DNA of 64,000 nucleotides, from contig NW_019091380.1 in NCBI RefSeq assembly GCF_001949145.1, forward strand, positions 435,084-499,083, written 5' to 3'. Under the pieces are notes generated by a model that ran no database searches, was not told the origin of the DNA, and was given only the letters and a program-made list of their open reading frames with translations. The DNA comes from Acanthaster planci (taxonomy: Eukaryota > Echinodermata > Asteroidea > Valvatida > Acanthasteridae). Position 1 is the stretch's first letter; every line of letters begins with the position of its first letter. Made by a program: the position numbers and the translations under genes. Below are positions 1-12,400 of the stretch, one piece after another.

Positions 1-1721
1 GTTTTTATTGATTTTGTTTGTTGCGTTCCCCTGTCGATATATATCATTTCCAAGGTGGCCGGGTTTGTGGCGTGTTTCAGGGCTCAGGGCCCGAGGGCGC
101 TGGGGACGATGATCCGGCTATGTGATCGATCGGTATACAGGACGCTGTCGGGATATGAACGTACAGCAACGACTGAGCATGGGTCGACCTAATTCGTTTC
201 ATCATCGTCTTTGAGCAAACCAACTTCACAACCAGAGGTTTTTCTCCTTCACGACATACTTCTCGACAACTACACCCTAAACCACCGTTGTGAATAAAAT
301 GCAAATGCTTGCCACTGATGCCGATTTGAAGAAACAAAACATACTTGGGCTAATTTTTCTTTTCATAACTTATTCCAAACACTTAATGTGGCACAAATAA
401 TCAGATATTCCAAGCAAGTGCGTCACCATTGACTTGGTAATTTTAGCTTAGTAATTTTAGGCTGACGAAATACCTATTTCTCATATGTTTTCGAAGTGCT
501 GAATTACAAATCCCCCGATATCTGAATGTCTTCCTTGAAAGCATCGTCCGGAGACTGTTGGCGAGTGACGTTATTGTAGTCGATCATTTCATTTTTTTCC
601 TCCTCTATTCTCCCGCTGAAACGGTCAATATCCCCCATTGCTGCGACCTACTTAAATAATGTTGGATTCCAACAATCTTCCTCGCGTTTCTCCCAAACTA
701 CATGTACAGTACATGTACACCCCCGACATAAATGCACGACCGTTTCGCACGTGACTCTTCAGCGGGGGCCGACGGATCGCTGCCCCCCTTCCTAATCGGC
801 TCGGGTGGAAATCCCGCAGGAACCCGCACCTGCTTTGGCTATACACTAAAATATTCTCGTCGACAACAACGAAAATTTCTGCCCACAGGAGCGATTCCTC
901 GACGGAAGACCAAAAACGCTGCGTATTATTACCAGGGGTTGATCTCCTGCAATACCTGTGCGGTTGATGCTTTCAGTGCTTCGCATCAAATTGACCGCCG
1001 AGACGTGTTTGCGGTGATCATGCAACGTGCGTGGGCACTTTGCGCCTCTTGTTCGAGTGGTTTGCTCACAGAACACCAATTTGCACGGCGTCTTTTTCTG
1101 CGCAGGCATACGAGTGTTTGCCCACGACGCATATAAAACATACAGTCACTGTTGTTAACTTCGAGCTAACAGCAAATCATGTTTGAAAGACTACACGCAA
1201 CACACTGAAAATATTGATCAAAATATCTCTACCCAATCTGGATCCGCTTATTTTACGAAACAGTATTCAACTCTTCATGTTGTCAGTAAATGAACTTCAA
1301 AGCTCTTTCCACAACCAACAAAGCCGCTCTATGTCTGAATTTACAATCTCGTTGGTAGTTTTACCCCAATAAAATTAAGTTAAGCACGAGTAAGAATTAC
1401 ATCAAAAAATACAGTCCTTCGTAGTCTGAGACCCTTTCCTGAACACAAAGCTTCCCATCAAATATCATTGGGAATTGAACCAATGCAATGAACTGTGATT
1501 ATTATTACCCAATGGACGGGGTGTCATCAGACCATGATCTGACATTTCGGGACAGTAACAGACAAATGCAAAGATGCAAGAAGACATAAGCGGATTGAAA
1601 TGAGTCTAAATATGACTCCCACCCTCCGTTGGCGATACGGTACCCTACCTCCTTAGGGAACCAAAGAAAGTCCAGCCTGGTGCCCACATTATCATTAACA
1701 CGAGTGACTGTACAAAGATGA
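1..1721. other. Left edge, no supportable gene
   Basis: Short ORFs here resemble nothing I recognise. About 735-1135 is richer in CpG than its surroundings and ends with a TATA-like ATATAAAA at about 1130-1137. This may be a promoter of a gene outside the window or just a GC-rich patch. Confidence 0.3.
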
Positions 1722-2026
1722 NNNNNNNNNNNNNNNNNNNNNNNNNNNNNNNNNNNNNNNNNNNNNNNNNNNNNNNNNNNNNNNNNNNNNNNNNNNNNNN
1801 NNNNNNNNNNNNNNNNNNNNNNNNNNNNNNNNNNNNNNNNNNNNNNNNNNNNNNNNNNNNNNNNNNNNNNNNNNNNNNNNNNNNNNNNNNNNNNNNNNNN
1901 NNNNNNNNNNNNNNNNNNNNNNNNNNNNNNNNNNNNNNNNNNNNNNNNNNNNNNNNNNNNNNNNNNNNNNNNNNNNNNNNNNNNNNNNNNNNNNNNNNNN
2001 NNNNNNNNNNNNNNNNNNNNNNNNNN
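1722..2026. other. Assembly gap (305 N)
   Basis: The bases are unresolved. The reading frames spanning it are artefacts. Confidence 0.99.
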
Positions 2027-5000
2027 AATGCTGTATTCATGTAATGACAATATCAGTTAGTTCCACATTTCCTGACAGATTAGAGCACTCGTCCAACACA
2101 CTTGTACGTGGTTTCGATGCAATCTTCAGCAGATGGTGGAAATTGTGGACTCACCTGTGGCTGAAACGCGGCGACAGCAACGAGTCCCCCCCTGTGTGCA
2201 CCCTAAGTGATGGCGAGCGACTGTCGTCTGCTTCGCTCGCGTATTATGTCCCTAGTGCTGCGTTCAAATCAAAATATGCCCTCGTGTAACTCACGGGCAA
2301 CTACAAATTTCGCCTCCCACAGCCTGACAAATTGATCATCAAATCAAGGAGTTCTTTCTTGACAGCGTGGCGTGGTGATGCCTGCATTTATTGGGTTTTT
2401 GTTTGACGAATATTGTGGGCAAAGCAGGAATGTGGTTCTGCCGCGCCGTGATGTCGGCGGTCGGCGGATCGTTCCATCTCCAGGCATCAGTCGCCTCGCG
2501 GCCAAATGAGTTTCAACATTTATCTGTTTACTTCACCTTCCTTTACCATCACGAGTGTACATAGATGTTATGTGCCCTATATGGCACAGTAGGGCCTACA
2601 TATATAGCAATTGTAAACTTGCACATCAAACTTTTTCGTACAGAAATAACGGGTGATGAACATAATTACAAGTTTGGCCTCAGTCATTTGGATCGGTACT
2701 GTAAGAAAGACGCGAAATATTTAACTAATACAGTCGCAAAAATAACCGCAATACTAATGACTCTGGCTGTCATGCATGCCAGTACACACAGTGTGAATAA
2801 AGTGAAAGACTAACCTGGTTTGGGAATGGCACTGCGAGGCTTGTTGAAAGAAGAAAACAAATGCGTTTGGCGGTGAAGTCGAGAATGCTCGTAAGTCCAA
2901 TGATGGATAGCGACCTCAACGGTCAATCGCAGCCAAGGAAGTCACGTTTTCACTACAGCTTTTACCAAACCAATGATAGTCTCCCCATATGATCCACAAG
3001 ACGCCAATACGTGATCCCGGATTCAGCGATATTAATTCCGAGAAATTCTGGAAACGATACACGCTGGTTTCCCACGCAGACTAATCTGTGTTTCCTCTCT
3101 GGAAAGTCCGACGCAGAAAGTCACGAGTAGTTTCATTAATGCACTGGGAGCAAGGTCAGTACATCTGAACAACCTGTAAGAAATGCACACGTTGCCTCAC
3201 ACGCACTCAACAGTCCTGTGCGATTTCCACCGCTCACGAGGGACAGGCAAATTAATGGCAGCAAGTCTTGCTTGAATTAACATTTCGATCTAAGTCAACG
3301 CCATCTGTGATTAGTCTCTGCTCGTGGTTACTGTCATTTCAACTGACGTAACTAGCAACAACTCGTATACCTATTCAGAACAGGACCTATTCGCAAACTT
3401 ACTGCAAATGATACAAAATAACGACGGAAACGTCCACAGGAAATGTGAATACTAGAAGTATGTATTCTACTTCCACAAGTACCTTTTCTGAACTTGATAT
3501 TTCATGAAAATCTGAAATCACGAAAGTGACTTCAGACACTACTTCTATTCATGTTTAAAGTGAGAGTTACCCGGCACATTTTGTCATATATTTTACCTGT
3601 GTAATTGTTGGGGGGAAAAATGCACCCGTTGATAGACAGGAACTTGAATTCATCATTCAAATCCAAAGAGAAAAATGAAATAAAACTCCCTTTAAAATAA
3701 CTCCCTTTGCAAAAGAACAGGGGCTGTTATGTTGGGGAATTATTTCTGCAGAATTCAGTTTCACTTCCTCTTGCGTGTACCAAATGAACAGTGCACATTT
3801 TCGATGCATCAAGTTGCGCGTACCTATTTCACACTGTTATACTGGCTATTTTCATATGACCTATGATAAATATATAACACTGTAATGTAACATATCAATT
3901 ATAAACAGCATTGTTTAATGCCTGATATGCTGCTGTATAATATAACGTAACTGTTCTATCACTTGTAGGTTCCAGAACACCCCCAGTAGCAAACTATTTT
4001 ACCTGTTACATTGATAAAAAATGAAAAAAAAAGTAAATACAAGCAATTAATTCTACACAACAGCCTTTTCTCTGATAGCTTCTTATGTTCATTGACCAGA
4101 TATCACATACAATTGGACAGTTTTTCTGCATTCTCACCCTGTGAAAGAGATTAGATATACTACAAATCCTTTTAGTGATTAAAAACTGGGTGTATATCTT
4201 CCAAAGGAGAGATGTTACTCTGCCCTCGGATGATTTTTTTCCCATCCAAAAAACAAATCCCCCCCTCTCTCTTTCTCGTTTCACACAGAAAGCCACTCCG
4301 AGCCACAAACAAGTCAAACTAAACATCCACTCACATTTCCCGACCTGTTGCTTTGGGAATTCATCCTGGGCTTAAGGCGGTATTTGCACTGTTGCCATTT
4401 CACGGTCCGTAGCTCTGGGACTTGGGGGGGGGGGGGGAGTAAGATAGATGGCACTCCTGCATACAGCTCATAATCTCCATCTAGCCTGTACAAGACAAAC
4501 ACTGGAAATCCACTGAAACAGTAAGCATGGTGCCAGTGCTTTTTTGTTTGGGTTTTTGTTTTGGTTTTTTTTTTTATTTTACAATTTGTTTATTTGTAAG
4601 GCTTTTTTTTTTACAAATAGTATTGCTGGTTTGTTAGGAATGTAGTTTGCATTAGGGCCGCTGTCACTTCACCTGCGTGAATGTGCAAGTGCTCTACAGT
4701 TCTGTTGCAGTTTATTGGGAAAATGGGGAAAAATGGTTTGGAAGGTGAGTTTCCTCTTTCACATATTATTGATTTCTGGTCTCGTGCTGTTTTTCTCTTC
4801 TCATTCAATCAGTGTGTGGCAACTTTTCTGCATTTCAACAATTTGTCATTAACTGTCATCCCAAAAGTGCAGATCAAATTGGCAGTCCAGATTTGCTGAA
4901 AGAAAGCCATAAAAGGATTAAGAGCGATAACAGACATAGTGTACGACAGCCACTATAACGATTGATATTGAGATTGTGTTTTGAATCTTTAAGGTGTAAT

Positions 5001-5930
5001 TTTAGGGGTCACACAAGGATTCAAGGATTGTCAGAATTGGAAATGTTAATAATTATGGAATTGCTCCCCTTTTTGCAACCTCCTCCAACTATATAAAAAC
5101 ACACATGGTATGATCTGCAAAACCCTTCACATGGTGAGCTTTGTCATTTGGGTGCATATCAAATTCAAATTAATATGGACATACTCTTGTTTTAAGGTGC
5201 ATTACATTTATGATTTTAGGTTGTCTACAACATGAATCTAGGTTATTTGGAATCATGAATTAAACAGTTTTGAAAACAGGACAGTGTCCTGATCAATTTG
5301 GATTTGTGCACCAAAGTGACAAAGCTCACCATTAGGAAGGTGTTCTCAGATCACATATGAAATGAGATGCTGAAATTGTCATATTTGAAGCTGCGCTTAA
5401 TGTTTTGTTGGATATGCAAAACAGAGTTCTTTTACGGCTATTGTTCATACCTGTAGACAGTTGCACTATTGCTAAACACTCAGGAAAAATGTACACAAAA
5501 GCATGTGAACAGAAACGGTGAGAACTTTTCTTTAAAGTGCTGGCCAAAGTCCAACTCTAGACAGCACCATGTTGATCACAGGAGTTACAAGGTCAAACAG
5601 GAAATCAGCGGATGTTTCAAACATACCCATGGAGTATGAAACACGACTGACAAGAAGGGAAGTGAAGCCTGCATATCGGAAAGGTGTTCCACTGAACTCA
5701 CAGACCCCAGCTATGAAATCAAAGGTTATGAATGCGGCCTGGAAACAGAATTGTCAAACACGAAACTGGCCTTGATGTTATTAGTTACTGATCATACCCA
5801 AAGTAGATTAGACATGTTCTCAGTCCTTTGAAACCATAAAAGTAACCTTGTTGCATTTTTGAAAATTTTCACCCAAAAAATCTTGTCTGTAAATATTAAG
5901 TTAAGGTCAGAATGTTGAATATGGGGCGAG
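2027..5930. other. Unique-looking non-coding stretch
   Basis: I see no recognisable coding sequence on either strand. It contains a run of about 14 G at 4424-4438, T-rich runs at 4540-4620 and otherwise ordinary AT-rich sequence. CpG is slightly raised at 2140-2500. Confidence 0.4.
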
Positions 5931-6120
5931 CCGAAGCTTGGCTCAAATGGGGAAGGGGGAATATCCAGATAAAGTAAAGCACTTGAGACATACCTTCAAT
6001 GGCTTCAGACAAAACTCGGTGAGGCTGGCAGGGCATCTTGGGTCTTTGATGAAGACTTGTGCTGCGATGTCCAGCTGGTTTTACAAAAACGAAGTGAAGT
6101 ACCTGAGCAAGAGTTGGAGT

Positions 6121-6318
6121 GACCGGATATAGCAGATCCATTGGTCAAGTGAGATTAGGAGATTAACTGAAAGCATGGAAGGGGCATGACCGGATGTAGC
6201 AGATCCATTGGTCAAGTGCGATTACGGGATTACCTAAAAGCATGGAAAGGGCCTGACCAGATATAGCAGATCCATCGGTCAAGATGCATTAGTGGATTGG
6301 CTGAAGGCTTGGCAGGAG
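6121..6318. repeat. 67-bp tandem repeat, three copies
   Basis: Units begin at 6121, 6188 and 6255 with GACCRGATRTAGCAGATCC, an exact 67-bp period with point differences. The third copy fades after about 60 bp. The period is not a multiple of 3 and all frames are interrupted, so it is not coding. Confidence 0.85.
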
Positions 6319-6469
6319 CAACTTCTTGAAATGACATGGAGAGTTGACAGTAAACAGCAGACAATCCGTGTCTTGAAACCACGTGTTGACATCACACAAG
6401 TCCTCCAATCTCCACGGAGAGACGTTAGTGAAGTCAGACATTACAAGTCTTCCAGACAAGGAATCAATC

Positions 6470-6735
6470 TCTTTTGTTTTTTTTTTGTTTTTGTTTTTTT
6501 GGTGTGTGTTCGTTTGATTTTCTCTTCTATTCTCTTTTCCTTTCTTTTTTCGTCAAACTGACCCTGGCCACAATTATTTCAAACTTTTTCTTTGTGCATT
6601 TTTTTTAATCCCAAGTCCCTCTTTTTTTTCTTTTCAAATGTGACCAGTTAACTTTTTTTATTTTTCATTTTCTCTTTTCTTTTCTTTCTTTTCTTTTTAA
6701 TCTTTTATTTCCCCCTTTATTTTTTTTCTCTGTTT
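6470..6735. repeat. Pyrimidine-rich low-complexity tract
   Basis: Long T runs and TTTTC/TTTCT repeats dominate the plus strand. The Lys-rich minus-strand ORF here is a by-product. Confidence 0.85.
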
Positions 6736-9377
6736 TGGTGAATTTCATGAAATATACAATTGAAAAGAATGCATTACCATTAAGAGTACAAAGATGTAAC
6801 AATATACTTTGAACAAACTGCATTTTTTTATACAATGCAAGGACTAAGATTACCACTACCATGTTAACTGAATAATGTTTAACTGAGTAATGTTTGCAGA
6901 AATTGACACGGCAGTTTTCTTTTTCAAGTTCAAGAAAAAAATTTGATTGGACAAATCCAACTGTCAACCTTGTGCCCCTTGGTCTGTTACACACCCAGTT
7001 AGAGACTAACACTTTATTTTTTTCAACCTTCACCACGATAGAAACTGCAGCATCTTTTTCCACTGGCAAAATTGTCAATTTGTGCAGACGCACACAGTTA
7101 AACTTGATATGAAACTAGACAAGAAAAATTAAAGCATTCCATAAAAGGCACACTCCTACATCTCGAGTGCTTCCTTCAAAGAGACTACACTCTCTAAAAA
7201 GAGACTGCAAAAATGAACTAATCCTAAAGCATTCTTTCTTTTCTTTTCAAACATATCTGTAAAAAGAAGGCTTTTTTTTCACATAGGTTCAGACACTGGG
7301 GAACTGATCCTATTAGCACAAAATCAGTCAGGAGAGCCAAACACATCAAAAGTTTCCCTATAACACATGTGGCCTGTACATGCATGATGCCATCATCAAG
7401 TATTTTGCATATGGGCTTTAAAAAGTATATTCAAATGCACACAGAGGGTCAGTTGCAAGTTTTCTGATCAATGATGAAAAAAGGAAACTGGAAGATCTCT
7501 TTTTCTGCACTTGAACACGCACTACGTGTACTTACAGACCTACTATTTTGCTTTTCAATTAATGATATAGTCTCCAGGCTCCCCTCAATGACAAGGATAG
7601 GCTTACACTTGATGCTATTGCCACCGTATGCCTGGGCTATGGCTCCTTCCTCTGCCATGAAGCTGTGTGCTTGTGCACATTCCGACGAAAATTGATTGGC
7701 TGCACCCCATGCCATACACATTTGTACTAGTAGGTACACGTGATGCAGCCTTGAGTGTGAAAGACTTGGCTAGAGCCAGGTAAATCATGAGATCCTACGA
7801 AAGCCGCAGGCTTATGACTACTGCAGTTGCACATTGACTGGGGTATCATTACCAGCCAGAGCAAAGTCCTTATGACTCCATTTTAAATCGTGATGCCATG
7901 AACAGGCCACCCAGTGCTGTTTATACAGGGTTCCTTAGGATCAAACATAGTCTCCTTTTGAGCCAATAAGGCAAGTTTGAAATTACTGACTGATCCTGCA
8001 TCAGTTCGTCTGTCCGAACAAATTTCCCCCCATGGATGTACACAACACACCCAACGAAGATCTGACCATCTAGATCCAACTTGATTTAAAAGAACAACCA
8101 AAAACTAGAGTCAAGGACTACAAACTAAAGACGCATGAACGCAGTGGTAAAACAGAGGCCCTACGACTGTTTCGGAGGTTCTAGATGTTATACATCGAAA
8201 AATAAAAATCCCTGTGAGGATAGAAAACATCAGTTATACATATCCTCCGTACTGTGCTTGAAAAAATTAACTGGATGTGCCTTCAATCTCCATGGAGTGA
8301 GGCAACATAACAAACATTCCTGCTTGTTGTGCACGAACATGAAAGAAATCAAGTTAAATATCAACCAAACCCTACTCCTTGAATTAGTCCTTAAATTTGT
8401 CACTGATTGGAACTTTTTCCCAAGCTTGAAATCCTCAAATAAAATCGTCAAGTAGGCTGTCCAGAGGGACCAGTCTTGAAAATTGCAATCATGTGATACA
8501 GATCCAAATGTACAAGTTCCTAGAAGGATTCTATTTACACGCTTGGATATTTTGTTGGAAAGCTTTTCCAAATCCTGTCCTCGAGACTGGAAGGGGAATA
8601 GGAATCAATGTGTGTCATGTCTAGAACCTTGAAAAACCGCATCTGCCTGAATTCTCTTAAAGTGTCTGAAGTAAATATACATACTTTACAAGCAAGCCCC
8701 AGATCAAAAACCTAAACACTAAAACATAGCAAGGAATAATACTTGGATAGTTTCTAAAAAGGAAAAAAGTCAGGGCATTTATCGTAACACTGATGACTGA
8801 TGCCACAGAGCTTCAAAGCAGACTGTCAAGGTAACTCAACATGCAAAAGACACTTCACTCTGCTTGGTTTATAGTTAGGTTACCAGCTAACATTGGCACG
8901 TGATGTTCACTGAGGGTGACTGGTATTAAGTCGGGAAGTGGTACACAAATGATTCTTATTATAACACGATATCTGCTTGGCAGCCCGCTGAGACTGGTCC
9001 TTTATTACATTGGGTGGTGGCAAAGACGGAGATTTTTATCAGTGTCAACCAACTTTCTTTTTGGTAGAAGCGAAAATAGACAAAATAGAAGGTTTGGAAA
9101 AAATTGGCCTGGTACAAAAAGTCTGTACTTAGGAATTGGTGTCTTAAAGTTTCTTCAATTTTTGTTTGGGGGGGTGGGGTTCAGGGAACTAGATCATAAT
9201 GGCTGACGTAATGAGATCGATTGTATCCTGACAATTGCTCCGTGCATCAAACCACCAATGCCTGCTGGGTTTTATCCATTTATGACAAATGCCCTGCTTC
9301 TCTACATGCTGCTCAATCTATCAATGATGAGAAGGCAGACGAGACATATTGGGCATGGCGGCCTCCCCTTCCTCTCC
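6736..9377. other. AT-rich sequence including probable RBM26 3'UTR
   Basis: No coding sequence can be supported. The part nearest 9377 should be RBM26 3'UTR up to a polyadenylation site, perhaps near 8990. The rest is intergenic or a longer UTR. Confidence 0.4.
9001..9006 (-). terminator. Candidate polyadenylation signal of RBM26
   Basis: This is the first AATAAA on the minus strand after the stop codon, about 370 nt downstream. It is followed by GT-rich sequence (TCGTGTTAT, TTTGTGTACC). Further AATAAA sites lie lower down, so the true 3' end is uncertain. Confidence 0.35.
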
Positions 9378-9464
9378 TCATCGACGCCACCCTCGGCTCT
9401 CAGCATCCTCGTCGTCTTCTTCATCGTCCTCCAAGAGGAGGTCTTCATTGATGTCATCCAGATC
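9378..9464 (-). CDS. RBM26: RBM26 coding exon 19 (acidic C-terminus, stop)
   Basis: The 87-nt terminal coding exon encodes DLDDINEDLLL, an Asp/Glu run and AESRGWRR before TGA. The ESR-x-WRR end matches vertebrate RBM26, so the stop is secure. Confidence 0.93.
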   Translation of the reverse strand, partial: DLDDINEDLLLEDDEEDDEDAESRGWRR

Positions 9465-12400
9465 CTGTGGGATGAAAGCAATCAGCACATTTCAATGTCC
9501 AGTCCAGATGTAAGGAGTACGATCAAGCCTTCACAAGAAATGCATTATCACATACCCAGGCCCATCTTCAAAATACATTTCTAGGGAATTCACACCTCAC
9601 AGCTGGAGTAAAATCACATGTAAACAAATTTCAGGCGATTTTTGCTCGAAACTAGTGATTTGTTTAAATCGGAAGAACTGAATTCAGTTGTGCTTAAAAT
9701 AATATCATCTTGATCTGAACTTTTCAAATAGAATCTGATCTTCCCCATTCGGGAATGACAAAACCTTTAACAGAACTATGTTGGAACATTTAAAAATAAC
9801 AATATGGTAGAACAAAGAAAAGAACAGATTTCCAATTATTGTTGACATCAACTTGGCAAACTTCTGTGATGAAACATATAAATGATATTTGGCATTGCAA
9901 ATTTGTGAAGCAAATTATGATCCTTCTTTTACAACTCACCGACTTAACAAGGTTTGTCTTATGATTATCACACTTACTGTTAATTTTACTGACAGACACA
10001 ATCATGTGCCTGCTCTTGTTGGCAAAGATTAGCACAAATGTTGAAAAGCTGGTCTTTATTTCAAAATCGGGGTACTGCCAAGTTTGAGTATCAATGAAAA
10101 TATAATTCACAAGAAGATGGCAAATCAAACTGCCTCTGGTGACGCATCGATTCAAAAAATAAATATTAGCATCAACAATATGAATATTCATGACATGGAG
10201 ATGACTCTTCTACAGTAAGCCACTGACAAGAAAATAATCTATCCACTTGCAGATGACCAATACCTCCAATGCCTTGTCAAGTCATGAACAGAATGACTAA
10301 GAATGTCAAATGAATATTCATGAATGCTGATTTGACTAACCTCATCATCTTCCAGTTCTCCGCCCACTTCAATGATGTCCTCCTCCACATCCGGCTCCGC
10401 CTCCCCAGCCAGGGGAGTCTGTTGTGGGGTGTGCCACACCATCTGTAACTGCCGGTCCTTGAATAAGCCTCCCTTCTTTACAGCCTGAAGAAATACGAAT
10501 CCAAAGAAAGGATTCAGTGATAAAAGCAACCGATAGTAAGATCGTGTCTGAATCAGACCTCCAGAATTATGGCTATGTCTACTGTAAACACATCCCTGCG
10601 TACTTCCAACAGGCAAAGATCTAGACCTAGCTCTAGATAACATATGCAGCTGCAGCCTAGGAATGGCTCAGAAAGAAGGAAAATGCTGCACGTTGATGCA
10701 AGAGACAAGTCACGTCCGAACTATGTGGCTGCGGCTGGCAATTACACTCAACTCTATGGGAACTAACTGCTGCCACTACCAAAGGAAGTTAAAGGTTTAG
10801 AGTCACAGTCACCATTGCATATTTTTGGGGTTGGTCAGTTTGATAAGTCAATTATGAATATCTAGGTTTCAGGTGATTTGACACTCATTTGTAATCCTTT
10901 CATCCCACTTTGATTTCCTCATCAAATACTCACGAATTCAGCTTCTTTTCTTGTCTTGAACCCAATGACGTACGTGTGCAAGGCCTCATCATAGACAACA
11001 TTCTCTATCTCGCCGAGGTCCTGACAATAAAAGTGACATCAGGACAGGAAAGATAAGAGTCCGCACAGCCTACAAAGAATTTTCAGCCGTGAGGCATTTG
11101 CTGGTGGAAGGGCTAAGCAATATCTGAGCCTGTTTTACTCACTGGTGGGGGCGGAGCTTTAAAAATTGAAAAAAAACCTTGTATTAGATGCTGTAACTGC
11201 AGAGGCACTGCACTCACACGCATTCCTCAGCTTGGCGCGTGCATACATTTGGCAAATCATGAGGTCTTATTGGTTGAAGAGGCATTGTAACACGTGCGTA
11301 CCACCTGTCCACAAGCGTTGTGCCACCGCAGTACTGGCTTCTAATTCTGGTTGGTGAATCACAACATATCAAAACATGTTCTTCTCTTGATTTTTTTGAC
11401 AAAAGGGAAAGCAGTCGCAAACTTCCCAACTCAGTGTACAAACACCAGAAGGTTGTCGGCTGTTACTTTCTACAAATATTAAGGCTTTAGAGTGACAATA
11501 CATTTTGAAATCTGTGAAAAAAAGACTTTATCTCACACACACAAAAAATGGTACAATTAAACTGCTGTTTTGAGGGAAATAGAAGAAATGGATCAGAAAA
11601 CGGTGGGGGAATGGATAAGGAAGGGATGAGGGGAGGGATGAGAGAGGGGTGGGGAAAGGGGTAAGGGGATTGGTGAGAGAAGGGGTGGGGGACAGGATAG
11701 GGGAAAGGGTAAGGTGATGACACTTTCTCAATACTCACACTAAAGTGTGTCAGGACTTCATCCTTGTCCTCTGGGTCAAACCCACTGATGCCCAGGGTCC
11801 GTGGTCGCTTGTCAATGGTGGTGCTGGAGTGGCTCAGCCTACGGGCCCGGCCCCGCCCTCGACCACGCCCACGAGCCCCACCTCTGGAAGCAGCCTGAGA
11901 ATGTAAGAATGACCACAATGCAAGCACCCTCTCAATGAAATTATACAAGCATTTGTGATAGAAGAGATTTTAACCATCGCAGCAAAATGTAAGTTTTGAT
12001 TCAATCTTGATACAGTTATTTTTCAAATAATTAATATTCTTTCATAACTAGAATCGCTCTTTCCACATGTACACTGGAGGGAGGCATGCAGTCAATTTCA
12101 ACATGTTGCACAGTTTTACAAAGAGTAGAACCCATGGTGGAGGACAGAAAATGGAATAATGTACCACAAACTCAAATCAACCTGCCTCCCATATTTCAAA
12201 GCAAGGCATGGTAATGTGTGCTGCAACGAATACCTTATCTTAACGAAAGTGATGAGTTTTTCTTCTTGATGCCAATTTGTGAGAACCGACGGGTGAGTAC
12301 TCACATTCATGTAGTTGAGTGACGCAGTGCGTGTGCTGATCTCTCTCTTCAGCTGAGCAACTCGCCTGTAGAGCTCGGTAGCGTCTCCTCCGTCAGACTG

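Noticed and set aside
1505-2050. ORFs spanning the N block
   Set aside because: They are open only because unresolved bases cannot encode stops.
5569-6132. Small ORFs at 5569-5775 and 5938-6132
   Set aside because: They show no recognisable domain, no splice partners and no GC rise like the true exons. They could be transposon remnants but nothing supports that.
6665-7093. Lys-rich minus-strand ORF (142 residues)
   Set aside because: Its Lys-rich end comes from the pyrimidine tract. There is no family similarity and no splice support.
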